Position numbers and translations under genes: made by a program
Shown here: positions 1 through 6,990 of the stretch, piece after piece
Numbering within the stretch: position 1 is the first letter of the stretch
Layout: every line of letters starts with the position of its first letter
Origin: 4572-123 sp002084545
GTDB taxonomy: Bacteria > Desulfobacterota > Desulfobacteria > Desulfobacterales > 4572-123
DNA length: 7,485 bases
Assembly: GCA_029939715.1 (NCBI GenBank)
Contig: JAOZSJ010000152.1
Location: 1-7,485 of the forward strand
Reading direction: 5' to 3'
The notes under the pieces: generated by a model
What the model saw: the letters and a program-made list of their open reading frames with translations, nothing else
What the model was told of the DNA's origin: nothing
Databases searched by the model: none

Positions 1-725
1 CTGAGCGCATGATCTTTTAAAATTCTATGTTTTTTCAATCCTTTGGCACGGGCAGTTGTGATATATTCCTGCTCCATGACATCGATCATGGAACTTCGAG
101 TCAAAACTACATACTCCCCCACGTACCAGACGACAATGGATATGGCCGGAAGAAACATGTGCCACCCGATATCCCTTGCAAGCTCAAAGCCCTCATACCC
201 CGAGGCGGGCGTCATAATTCCCCCTAAAGGAAAGATTGGAAAGATATAGGCAAATACCATGAGCAGGATAATGCCAAGTGCAAAGGTGGGAACGGAGTAC
301 ATGGTCACCGACGCTGTAAGAATAGCCGTATCAAATTTGGAGCCGCTCAGCCATCCGGCCACGGCCCCAAGGGCTACCCCCACAATAATCGCAAAGGTTA
401 AGGCTGTAACCACAAGCAGTATGGTATAGGGTAATCTTGAGGCCAGTACCTCAACTACAGGCTGCTGCTGGGAAAATGAGATCCCAAGATCACCATGGGC
501 AAGGTTTTTTACATAGGCTATGAACTGACCGGTTATGGGCTTATCCAGTCCGAATTTTTTTTTCATCAATTCCAGGCTTTCAGCGCTCACCCTGGGGTCT
601 CTGAACATCATTCTCGCAGGATCACCCGGCGCTATCCTGAAGATAAAGAAGTTAGCGCAAATAATTACTGCAAGGGTTAAGCAGGCTGCCACCACTTTTC
701 TTAGAACAAATCGCTTCAAGCCCAA
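1..725 (-). CDS. DppB/OppB-type ABC transporter permease, C-terminus cut by window edge
   Basis: Inner-membrane permease subunit of a peptide/nickel-type ABC importer. The visible 241 residues cover most of a protein that is usually a little over 300 residues long. Seen: a first membrane helix at about residues 11-30, followed by the APGDPA segment (32-37) typical of this family. The HGDLGIS motif is at 77-83. Further hydrophobic helices lie at about 101-125, 135-165 and 190-208. The cytoplasmic EAA loop that docks the ATPase is at 218-241 (EQEYITTARAKGL, then a basic stretch and HAL). I place the start at TTG 725 because GGAGG sits 8 nt upstream; the in-frame TTG at 719 would be too far from it. 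It lies 44 bp after the Lrp-type regulator on the same strand, so the two are probably co-transcribed. The second permease, ATPases and binding protein are not visible. Substrate is unknown; peptide, amino acid or opine are all possible. Confidence 0.93.
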   Translation of the reverse strand, partial: MGLKRFVLRKVVAACLTLAVIICANFFIFRIAPGDPARMMFRDPRVSAESLELMKKKFGLDKPITGQFIAYVKNLAHGDLGISFSQQQPVVEVLASRLPYTILLVVTALTFAIIVGVALGAVAGWLSGSKFDTAILTASVTMYSVPTFALGIILLMVFAYIFPIFPLGGIMTPASGYEGFELARDIGWHMFLPAISIVVWYVGEYVVLTRSSMIDVMEQEYITTARAKGLKKHRILKDHAL

Positions 726-733
726 TTATTTTA

Positions 734-738
734 CCTCC
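734..738 (-). promoter_or_regulatory. Shine-Dalgarno for the TTG-started permease
   Basis: GGAGG on the minus strand lies 8 nt before TTG 725. It decides the non-ATG start of the permease, since no ATG occurs near the N-terminus. Confidence 0.75.
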
Positions 739-769
739 GTTTATATTTTCAGCTCATAAAGCGCGGCAC

Positions 770-1249
770 CTAGTCCCAGGCTGTTCCAATATCAGTCTTT
801 TCTTTTACCAGTTCCACCATCAGTGATGTTTCCGTGGAAAGCACACCATCAATATGACTTATCTTGTTGAAAAGCAGGTCCTGCAACTCTTTCATTGAAC
901 GAACGGCAAAATCCACGTCAATATCAGTTCCGCCGGTAGTCAGCGCGATCCAGATCACCTCGTCTATTTCCCTCAGCCTGTTGACAACCTGCTCTGTTTT
1001 TTTAAGATCAATACGGATCTTTAAATTTCCCGAGATCTCAAACCCCAAATCCAGGGGACTGCCTACTGCTACAATTCGAATAATACCGCTGTCTAAAACC
1101 CGTTTCAGGCGCTTTCTCACCGTAAATTCAGATATTCCCAGCACCTGGGCCATGGCCGTGTTGGACATCCGGCCGTCCTTCTGCAGAAGATGAATCATTT
1201 TGCAATCAACCTGGTCCAACCCTTCTTTATGATTTTTCTTATTTTTCAT
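770..1249 (-). CDS. Lrp/AsnC-family transcriptional regulator
   Basis: Probable feast/famine-type DNA-binding regulator that senses an amino acid or related ligand. Seen: an N-terminal winged helix-turn-helix, with the opening LDQVDCKMIHLLQKDGR and recognition segment MAQVLGISEFTVRKRL. The RAM/Lrp effector domain follows from GNLKIRID, with the family's TTGGTDIDVDFAVRS strand-turn. I chose ATG 1249 (159 residues, close to the normal family length). An in-frame TTG at 1282 would add 11 residues, and neither start has a good Shine-Dalgarno sequence. The gene follows the DAO dehydrogenase after a 145-bp AT-rich gap with its own promoter-like site. The ABC permease follows 44 bp downstream. By family habit it may control itself, the transporter and the neighbouring oxidoreductases. 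The targets are inference; the family call is firm. Confidence 0.93.
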   Translation of the reverse strand: MKNKKNHKEGLDQVDCKMIHLLQKDGRMSNTAMAQVLGISEFTVRKRLKRVLDSGIIRIVAVGSPLDLGFEISGNLKIRIDLKKTEQVVNRLREIDEVIWIALTTGGTDIDVDFAVRSMKELQDLLFNKISHIDGVLSTETSLMVELVKEKTDIGTAWD

Positions 1250-1296
1250 GGCTTTTATAATTTTCGATTCATTTGGTATCAATTAATCTAATTATG

Positions 1297-1304
1297 TGAA
1301 TTCA
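1297..1304. repeat. Short palindrome over predicted lrp transcription start
   Basis: TGAATTCA is a perfect 8-bp palindrome. It sits within an imperfect 14-bp dyad (1294-1307), just downstream of the predicted -10 of the regulator gene. The position suits autoregulation, but an 8-bp palindrome in AT-rich DNA is weak evidence. Confidence 0.25.
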
Positions 1305-1313
1305 TGTTATCTC

Positions 1314-1341
1314 AATTTATCTTTTTCGATTTATTTGTCAA
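1314..1341 (-). promoter_or_regulatory. Predicted sigma70-like promoter for the lrp/permease unit
   Basis: On the minus strand a perfect TTGACA -35 (1341-1336) is followed after 16 bp by TAAATT (1319-1314), which matches the -10 consensus at 4 of 6 positions. Transcription would start near 1307, upstream of both candidate regulator starts. This suggests the regulator and permease can be expressed independently of the oxidoreductase pair upstream. Confidence 0.5.
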
Positions 1342-1394
1342 GAATTTTTTAAAAAATAATATCTATTTAAATCTTATCAGGCGCCCAACTCTGT

Positions 1395-2549
1395 TTATTT
1401 CAGCGCCTCCATTCCTGAACTCAGGTCCCTGTACAGGTCGAATTTTTCCAGAATGATCCGGTCATTTTCCGATTCCGTACCCGTGACCATACGGGCTACG
1501 ACTTCTCCCACACCCGGTCCGAGCATGAAACCCTGCCCGCACATGCCGGTGGCATGCAGCAATCCTTTGATCTCACGGTTCCAGCTGACAAACGGAGAGC
1601 CGTCCGGAGTCGTGGGGTATAAACCCCGCCAGACCCTGCGAACCCGGATGTTTTTAAGCCGGGGCATGAGATTGACCATTCTTGAACAGACCTGCGGCAG
1701 AAAAACCGAGGTCTCATCGTGGCTGGTCCCCTTTATCGGCGGATCAGGAGTGATACAAAAAATCAACTGGCCGTGTTTGTTCTGATAATAGTAGTAGTTG
1801 AGGGAGCCTTTGGCCGGGCGCATATCAACAACCATGGCCGGGCAGAACATCCGGACCGGTTCGGTGACCGCGGCTTCGTGGGACTCGGGAAACACGGGAA
1901 TTTCAACTCCGATCGATTTATTCAGGATCGCTGAATAGGGGCCGGCGGCATCGATGACTACCGGAGCTGAAAAACTGCCGTCCGGCGTTTTAACACCGGT
2001 TACCGCGCCTTTCACACGCAGGATGTCGCTTACCTCGGTCCTGAATTGAAACTTGACGCCAAGTGCACTGGCCCGCTGGAAAAAGGCATTTCCTGTCAGC
2101 AGTGGCGATGCCGTCCCGTCATCAGGAGATATGGTTCCGCCAATAAGCCCTTCCCGGTTGATACCGGGAACAACAGCGGCGATGTCGTCCGAATTTTTAA
2201 AAGCAATGTTAAGACCGAATTTTTGCTGGAAAGGAAGGAAGGATTTAAGTAATTTTTCCTCCTCTTCGCGGTATACGGGAAATACATAACCACCCTTGAG
2301 CCATTCAATTTCATGGCCGAAGGAATCCTGCCAGGTGGAAAAAATTTCAAGTGACCGAAGACAGACAAGTACTTTGGCAGGATCGGAATGAGTTGCCCTG
2401 ATACCCCCGATGGCATGCTTGTTTTCTCCCTGACCGGCGGACGGGTGTTTGTCCAGGACCAGTGTTTTTACTCCTTTTTCAGCAAGGGCCATGGCCGTAG
2501 GTACACCAATCGACCCGGCGCCTATAATAATTGCATCATAGTCAGGCAT
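1395..2549 (-). CDS. DAO-family FAD-dependent amine/amino-acid dehydrogenase
   Basis: A 384-residue flavoprotein of the D-amino-acid oxidase/sarcosine oxidase beta/HcnC/proline dehydrogenase beta superfamily. It would oxidise the C-N bond of an amino acid or N-substituted amine. Seen: an N-terminal ADP-binding fold with GAGSIG (10-15) after a beta strand; GGIRATHS (48-55) near the flavin; DAAGPYS (200-206); and a C-terminal RGLYPTTPDGSPFV (308-321) and ATGMCGQGFMLGPGVGE block (333-349). The place of the covalent-FAD cysteine of monomeric sarcosine oxidase appears to hold a non-cysteine residue, so FAD is probably non-covalent (inference). I start at ATG 2549 because GGAGG lies 8 nt upstream; ATG 2555 would leave only 2 nt. 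It overlaps the end of the Fe-S flavoprotein gene by 8 nt, so the two are translationally coupled and probably form one complex. With an Fe-S partner it is likely a dehydrogenase rather than an O2-using oxidase. The substrate is unknown. Confidence 0.9.
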   Translation of the reverse strand: MPDYDAIIIGAGSIGVPTAMALAEKGVKTLVLDKHPSAGQGENKHAIGGIRATHSDPAKVLVCLRSLEIFSTWQDSFGHEIEWLKGGYVFPVYREEEEKLLKSFLPFQQKFGLNIAFKNSDDIAAVVPGINREGLIGGTISPDDGTASPLLTGNAFFQRASALGVKFQFRTEVSDILRVKGAVTGVKTPDGSFSAPVVIDAAGPYSAILNKSIGVEIPVFPESHEAAVTEPVRMFCPAMVVDMRPAKGSLNYYYYQNKHGQLIFCITPDPPIKGTSHDETSVFLPQVCSRMVNLMPRLKNIRVRRVWRGLYPTTPDGSPFVSWNREIKGLLHATGMCGQGFMLGPGVGEVVARMVTGTESENDRIILEKFDLYRDLSSGMEALK

Positions 2550-4629
2550 TGTCATCACCTCCTTTGATTCCGGCAAAATGACCGATGGGAACCTCCACAA
2601 AAAGAGGCCGGACAATCCTGTCGGTCACCTTGCTCAGGTCAACTCCTTCTTCCTGAAAAATTCTCCAGACCATGGGATGGCAGGTCTTGGAACCGCAGGC
2701 CCCCATTCCGGTTCTGGTGATGGCTTTTAATCGATTCAAATCGCGCACACCGTCGCGGATGGCCTTTCGTATCTCTCCGGCTGTAACCCGTTCGCACCGG
2801 CATATGATGGCCTCGTCAGGCAGCGGCTCCTTTTCATAGATGGTCGAAGGATCGATCTGATGTTCCTGCACCCAGATACCGGCCGCCTCAACGGCGAATT
2901 TTTTATTCATTTTTACCTGAACCAGGAGGGTCCCCGGGTATTTTTTCATAGACCTGACCTTGATGACCGGAAAATGGCCCAATACAGCCCCGTCTTCCCG
3001 GGTTACGGGAATCATCTGGCCGACTTCGACTTTTTCGCGCCAGATCTCATAGGGCAGCGTTATCGTCGGTTTTTCACTGTCCTTGCGAAAATCAACCATG
3101 GTAATGGCCAGGCCCGGACACACCGCCACGCAGTTCAGACAGCCGGTGCATTCAATGGCTTTGTCGCGAAAGGGCAGGCCGGTAATTTTATTACCTTCCG
3201 TATGGATGGCCTTGACCGGACAAACCGAGGTGCAGGGATTACATGGCACTTCCTGATAACAGTGGAATATTGGAAATACCTTTTCCGTATACTCGGGCTT
3301 TTCCAGTTTGGCCGGAGTTTTTGGGCGCGACTTTAAAATAGCGGCTTTTTCATTCCATTCAACGGGTATTTCACCCACATCCAGGCCCAGAGATCCAGCT
3401 ATTTTGACTCCTTCGATTTTACCGGTGAACATGGCGGCCGATGCTTCAGCGATCTCCTGGGCGTCACCGGCGGAAAACACGTCCATCCCCCATTCTTTAG
3501 CCTTGATATAGAATTCATTGACTTCAGTCAGTCCCACGGCAATCAGCACCGTATCCACCTCGTAGGTTTTTTCAGTGCCGCGAATAATGTTCCAATCCGG
3601 TCCCATGGCCGCAATAGTGACCGACTCCACGTGCTTTTTGCCGTGAGCTGCAACCACGGTGTGGCGGGTAAAGATGGGCACTCCCAGGCGCATGAGTTTG
3701 TCCGCATGGACCTTGTATCCGCCGACCTGGGGCAGGCCTTCGATGACCGCGGCCACCTCGATGCCGGCCTGAATGGCGTGATAGGCGCTGATCAAGCCGA
3801 CGTTGCCGCCTCCGACGATGAGTACCCGGTTGGAGGCTTTGACCAGATCACGGTTCACCATGGTTTGAAAAGCACCGGCTCCATATACACCGGGGATGGT
3901 GTTGCCTGGAAACGAGAGCATCTTTTCTCTTGCACCTGTGGCCGTCAGCAATTTTTTAGGCCGGATCAGCTTGTAGGTACCCTCTTTGACCACACCTACG
4001 ATATGGTCGGAAAAAACACCCACGGCGGTGCTGTTGAGCCAGACCTCCACCGATGTCATGGTTCTTACCTTTTTTTCCAGGATCTCGCCGATTTCAAACC
4101 CGCGGGTACCGGCAAAGGAATCTTCCACCGAACCGAAAAATTTGTGGGTCTGTAAAACCAGTTTGCCGCCGAGACGGTCCTTATCGTCCACCAGCAGTGT
4201 GGAAACGTTTAGTCTGCCCAGTTCCACAGCCGCTGAAAGTCCTGCCGGACCCCCGCCGATAATCAGGACATCGATGTCAAGGATTGGAATATCAACGGTT
4301 GGAACCCAGGCATCCTCGACCGGCAATGCGGGCAGATCCTCGACACTGGTCACGGCCATTTTCCGCCGCAGAGGGGTCATGCAGGATTTGACCGGATATC
4401 CGTCGGCAATCACCAGGCATTGGGAACACTGGCCGTTGGCGCAAAAAATTCCCTGGGGGCTGCCATCCTTGTAATGATGGCCGAATATGTCTATGCCGTT
4501 AGCTGTCAAAGCCGAAGAGATCATCTCTCCGTCATACCCGGTCAGAACTTTGCCGTTCCAGGTAAAGGTGACCTCCTTTTTTTCAGGTATGGCAAGGATT
4601 GGATGTTCGGTAATTCTTTTCAAAGTCAT
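2542..4629 (-). CDS. Multi-cluster Fe-S NAD(P)/FAD oxidoreductase (fused HcnA/HcnB/ferredoxin-like)
   Basis: A 695-residue electron-transfer flavoprotein. Domains seen, in order: an N-terminal [2Fe-2S] domain (about 17-95) with Cys63, 68, 71 and 83 (CX4CX2CX11C), like HcnA and sarcosine oxidase alpha. Next is a two-dinucleotide-binding flavoprotein core (about 118-415), with IIGGGPAG (123-130) for FAD, ATGAREK (229-235), IVGGGNVG (271-278) for a second nucleotide and SAGDA (386-390). A 2x[4Fe-4S] ferredoxin domain follows (Cys457, 463, 466, 470 and Cys494, 497, 500, 504). Last is a BFD-like C-terminal [2Fe-2S] site (Cys610, 612, 645, 650; CXC then CX4C). All cluster cysteines are present. The start at ATG 4629 has GGAGG 7 nt upstream. 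It is the first gene of its unit and overlaps the DAO dehydrogenase, from which it likely takes electrons and passes them to ferredoxin, NAD(P) or a membrane carrier. It resembles hydrogen cyanide synthase, opine oxidase and archaeal dye-linked proline dehydrogenase subunits merged into one chain. Confidence 0.92.
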   Translation of the reverse strand: MTLKRITEHPILAIPEKKEVTFTWNGKVLTGYDGEMISSALTANGIDIFGHHYKDGSPQGIFCANGQCSQCLVIADGYPVKSCMTPLRRKMAVTSVEDLPALPVEDAWVPTVDIPILDIDVLIIGGGPAGLSAAVELGRLNVSTLLVDDKDRLGGKLVLQTHKFFGSVEDSFAGTRGFEIGEILEKKVRTMTSVEVWLNSTAVGVFSDHIVGVVKEGTYKLIRPKKLLTATGAREKMLSFPGNTIPGVYGAGAFQTMVNRDLVKASNRVLIVGGGNVGLISAYHAIQAGIEVAAVIEGLPQVGGYKVHADKLMRLGVPIFTRHTVVAAHGKKHVESVTIAAMGPDWNIIRGTEKTYEVDTVLIAVGLTEVNEFYIKAKEWGMDVFSAGDAQEIAEASAAMFTGKIEGVKIAGSLGLDVGEIPVEWNEKAAILKSRPKTPAKLEKPEYTEKVFPIFHCYQEVPCNPCTSVCPVKAIHTEGNKITGLPFRDKAIECTGCLNCVAVCPGLAITMVDFRKDSEKPTITLPYEIWREKVEVGQMIPVTREDGAVLGHFPVIKVRSMKKYPGTLLVQVKMNKKFAVEAAGIWVQEHQIDPSTIYEKEPLPDEAIICRCERVTAGEIRKAIRDGVRDLNRLKAITRTGMGACGSKTCHPMVWRIFQEEGVDLSKVTDRIVRPLFVEVPIGHFAGIKGGDDNA
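2558..2562 (-). promoter_or_regulatory. Shine-Dalgarno inside upstream gene that sets the DAO start
   Basis: AGGAGGTG on the minus strand lies within the last codons of the Fe-S flavoprotein gene. The GGAGG core is 8 nt from ATG 2549. This favours the MPDYD start over ATG 2555 and over a much longer upstream reading. Confidence 0.8.
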
Positions 4630-4654
4630 GCCGCTACCTCCTCATAGTCTTTGA

Positions 4655-4682
4655 AAAATATTGACAAAATTACTAATTTCAA
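4655..4682 (-). promoter_or_regulatory. Possible promoter for the Fe-S flavoprotein/DAO unit
   Basis: On the minus strand TTGAAA (4682-4677) is followed after 16 bp by TATTTT (4660-4655). The matches to the sigma70 boxes are 5 of 6 and 4 of 6. The leader before ATG 4629 would be only about 20 nt, which just leaves room for the GGAGG at 4641-4637. The region is so AT-rich that other pairings are possible. Confidence 0.35.
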
Positions 4683-4695
4683 ATAAATGATTTGA
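4679..4695. repeat. 17-bp inverted repeat in the divergent promoter region
   Basis: TCAAAT and ATTTGA arms are separated by 5 bp. The repeat overlaps the predicted -35 of the leftward unit and lies upstream of the AOR promoter, so one bound regulator could touch both directions. The arms are short and AT-rich, so chance is a real alternative. Confidence 0.35.
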
Positions 4696-4760
4696 CCATT
4701 GCATAATCTTATTATCATATTTTTCAGTTAAAATCACTATATTGCAGGATTACCGGTGCC

Positions 4761-4788
4761 TGGAAAAGTATAGACGCACAACTATACT
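4761..4788 (+). promoter_or_regulatory. Predicted promoter of the AOR gene
   Basis: TGGAAA (4761-4766, 4 of 6) and TATACT (4783-4788, 5 of 6) are separated by 16 bp, placing a start near 4795. The leader to ATG 4852 would be about 57 nt of purine-rich, apparently unstructured sequence ending in GGAGG 9 nt before the start. The weak -35 box fits a promoter that needs an activator. Confidence 0.45.
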
Positions 4789-4789
4789 T
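4766..4789. repeat. 24-bp perfect dyad upstream of AOR, candidate operator
   Basis: AAGTATAG (4766-4773) and CTATACTT (4782-4789) are perfect 8-bp inverted arms around an 8-bp spacer. The right arm contains the predicted -10 box and the left arm touches the -35. This is the classic position of a dimeric regulator's site. If transcription starts further upstream it could instead form a leader hairpin, but no U-tract follows, so it is not an intrinsic terminator. Confidence 0.6.
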
Positions 4790-4851
4790 GAGAAAAAGAG
4801 GAAATAAAAAAAAGGAAAACAGAAACCCAATAAATTTGGAGGCGCACTAAA

Positions 4852-6990
4852 ATGGCTGTACAACTAAAAGAAATAAAAACAATCAAATATGAAAGCCCTG
4901 CTGTTGAAAAAGGCTATACCAACCAGACACTGGCACTTAATATTGCCGATTCATCGGTCACCATAAAGCCGGTGGACGATAAAATGAAACAGACTTTTAT
5001 CGGAGGCAAGGGATTTGATCTGTGGCTGATGTGGCATGCCGTCAAAGGGACCACAAAATGGAATGACCCGGACAACACCATCTGTATTGCCTCGGGACCC
5101 ATGGGCGGAACTCCGGGATATCCGGGATCAGGCAAGAGCATTGTCACCGCTATTTCCCCGACAACCGGATCTGTAATGGATTCCAACGTGGGCGGTTATT
5201 TTGGCCCCTACCTGAAGTTTGCAGGGTTTGACGCCCTTGAGATGACCGGAAAGACCACATCCGATATGGTGGTACTCATCGACGGTATCGATCAGAAAAT
5301 TCAGTTTTTCGAATCAGAGGGTTTGCCCGAGGACGGATATGCTCTTTCCTCTGTACTGACCGAGTATTTTGACAAGGGAAAACCCCGCAATATTTCGGTA
5401 GTTTCCGCAGGCCCCGGGGCACAAAATACCCTGATCGGCTGCCTTAATTTTACCTGGTATGATTCCAAACGAAAAATAGTCCGGTACAAACAGGCCGGCC
5501 GAGGCGGTATCGGTACGGTGTTTGCCGACAAGGGCATAAAGGCGGTTGTGGCCCGCTGGGACACGGTTTCCATATCCACCAACAATCCGGCCGATAAAGA
5601 TGCATTAAAGACAGTCAGCAGACTCTATTCCCGGGAAATGGTTGAACTGGATCCCAAGCAGAACGAAATGGCTCGTCTCGGAACCACCCACCTGGTGCCT
5701 ATCATGAATGATTTTGATCTGCTCCCCACCAATAACTACCGGTTCGGCTCCGATCCCAGAGCGAATCTGATAGGAAAAGATATCTATCAGCACCTGTTCG
5801 ACCCGGGCTTTGACGGATGCTGGCTGGGATGTACGGTGGCATGTGCCCATGGAGTCAAGGATTTTGTGCCATTCACCGGACCTTACAAGGGCAAAAAGGT
5901 GTTCGTGGACGGCCCGGAATATGAAACCATTGCCGGGTGCGGTTCCAATATGGGAATTTTCGACCCCTATACGATTCTTGAAATCAATTTTTACTGCGAT
6001 GCCTACGGTATCGACACCATCTCGGTTGGCACCGGTATTGCCTTTGTGATGGAATGCTTTGAGATGGGGCTGATAACCGAAGCCGACACGGGCGGACTGC
6101 TGCTCAACTTCGGCAACCGCACGGCGGCCCTGGAGCTTGTACACCAGATGGGCCGGGGCGAGGGTTTCGGCAAAATCGTGGGCCAGGGTATCCGCCGGAT
6201 GAAAAAAATATTTGCCGAAAAATACGGGGCGGATGCGGCCATCATGCAGGACATCGGCATGGAATCCAAGGGCCTTGAATTTTCCGAATACATGACCAAG
6301 GAATCCCTGGCTCAACAGGGAGGATACGGACTGGCTCTCAAGGGACCCCAGCATGATGAGGCATGGCTGATCTTCCTGGACATGGTACATAATTTCATGC
6401 CCACATTCGAACAGAAGGCCGAGGCCCTGCACTGGTTTCCCATGTTTCGCACCTGGTTCGGGCTGTGCGGGCTGTGTAAGCTGCCATGGAACGATATCGT
6501 ACCCGAGGACAACAAGGATACCATGGAGCCGGCCAAGGTCATGAAGCATGTAGAGTGGTATGCCGAGTACTTTACATCCGTGACCGGCCGGAAGGCGACT
6601 CCCGACGACCTGATTACCATGAGCGAAGGAGTCTATAATTTTCAACGGATCTTCAACTTGAAAATGGGCTTTGGCCGCCGGGAACATGATACTATCCCCT
6701 ATCGTGCCGCAGGGCCGGTGACCAATGAAGAATATGAATCCCGCAAGGACCGCTACGACGGTCTGCTGGTTGAAAAACACGGGGTGAACATCGATGGAAA
6801 AAGTACCGCCGAAAAGGTGGCCGTTTTGAGAAAAATTCGGGAAGAGCAGTACGAAAAACTGCAAACGGCAGTCTATGAGCGCCGCGGCTGGACTCCTGAC
6901 GGTATTCCCACGGTGGCTACCGCCAGGCGCCTTGGGATTGACTTTCCGGAAGTTCTGGAGGTACTTGAAGCCAACGGCGTAAAGCAGTGA
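4852..6990 (+). CDS. aor: Aldehyde:ferredoxin oxidoreductase-family tungsten enzyme
   Basis: A 712-residue AOR-family protein, expected to be cytoplasmic. The family carries a tungsto-bispterin and one [4Fe-4S] cluster and interconverts aldehydes and carboxylic acids with ferredoxin. Seen: the N-terminal beta domain with IGGKGFDLWLM (50-60) and SGPMGGTPGYPGSGKS (81-96); GRGGIGTVFADKGIKAV (216-232), the pterin-binding signature; Cys323, 327 and 331, with a distal LCGLCK (538-543) as cluster ligands; GPEYET (354-359), which carries the conserved acidic residues near the metal; DAYGIDTISVG (383-393); and a typical family C-terminus with RGWTPDGIP (678-686). It is longer than classical ~605-residue archaeal AORs, partly through an insert near 625-670. 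The first ligands are spaced CX3CX3C rather than the CX2CX3C of Pyrococcus AOR, so it may belong to another subgroup. ATG 4852 has GGAGG 9 nt upstream. A sulfur carrier gene is coupled to its stop. The substrate cannot be read from sequence. Confidence 0.95.
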   Translation: MAVQLKEIKTIKYESPAVEKGYTNQTLALNIADSSVTIKPVDDKMKQTFIGGKGFDLWLMWHAVKGTTKWNDPDNTICIASGPMGGTPGYPGSGKSIVTAISPTTGSVMDSNVGGYFGPYLKFAGFDALEMTGKTTSDMVVLIDGIDQKIQFFESEGLPEDGYALSSVLTEYFDKGKPRNISVVSAGPGAQNTLIGCLNFTWYDSKRKIVRYKQAGRGGIGTVFADKGIKAVVARWDTVSISTNNPADKDALKTVSRLYSREMVELDPKQNEMARLGTTHLVPIMNDFDLLPTNNYRFGSDPRANLIGKDIYQHLFDPGFDGCWLGCTVACAHGVKDFVPFTGPYKGKKVFVDGPEYETIAGCGSNMGIFDPYTILEINFYCDAYGIDTISVGTGIAFVMECFEMGLITEADTGGLLLNFGNRTAALELVHQMGRGEGFGKIVGQGIRRMKKIFAEKYGADAAIMQDIGMESKGLEFSEYMTKESLAQQGGYGLALKGPQHDEAWLIFLDMVHNFMPTFEQKAEALHWFPMFRTWFGLCGLCKLPWNDIVPEDNKDTMEPAKVMKHVEWYAEYFTSVTGRKATPDDLITMSEGVYNFQRIFNLKMGFGRREHDTIPYRAAGPVTNEEYESRKDRYDGLLVEKHGVNIDGKSTAEKVAVLRKIREEQYEKLQTAVYERRGWTPDGIPTVATARRLGIDFPEVLEVLEANGVKQ

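Noticed and set aside
27..680. Several plus-strand open frames opposite the ABC permease
   Set aside because: They are antisense to a clear permease with membrane helices and EAA loop, and show no family features.
1342..1394. Terminator after the DAO gene
   Set aside because: Only AT-rich short inverted repeats and a T/A run are present; no GC stem followed by a U-tract, so readthrough into the regulator gene cannot be excluded.
2550..2615. Longer N-terminus for the DAO dehydrogenase starting near 2615
   Set aside because: It would overlap the Fe-S flavoprotein by 74 nt and place residues before the usual N-terminal FAD-binding strand; the ribosome site at 2558-2562 fits ATG 2549.
4761..4780. 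Sigma54-type promoter (GG/GC boxes) before AOR
   Set aside because: The TGG and GCA elements are 12 nt apart rather than the required 10, so the spacing is wrong.
4790..4851. Molybdenum/tungsten cofactor riboswitch in the AOR leader
   Set aside because: The leader is short, purine-rich and shows no paired elements of the size that riboswitch class needs.
5605..6864. Long antisense open frame of 419 codons opposite AOR
   Set aside because: It lies wholly inside a well-supported AOR gene, has no recognisable domain, and arises from the GC-biased third positions of the opposite strand.
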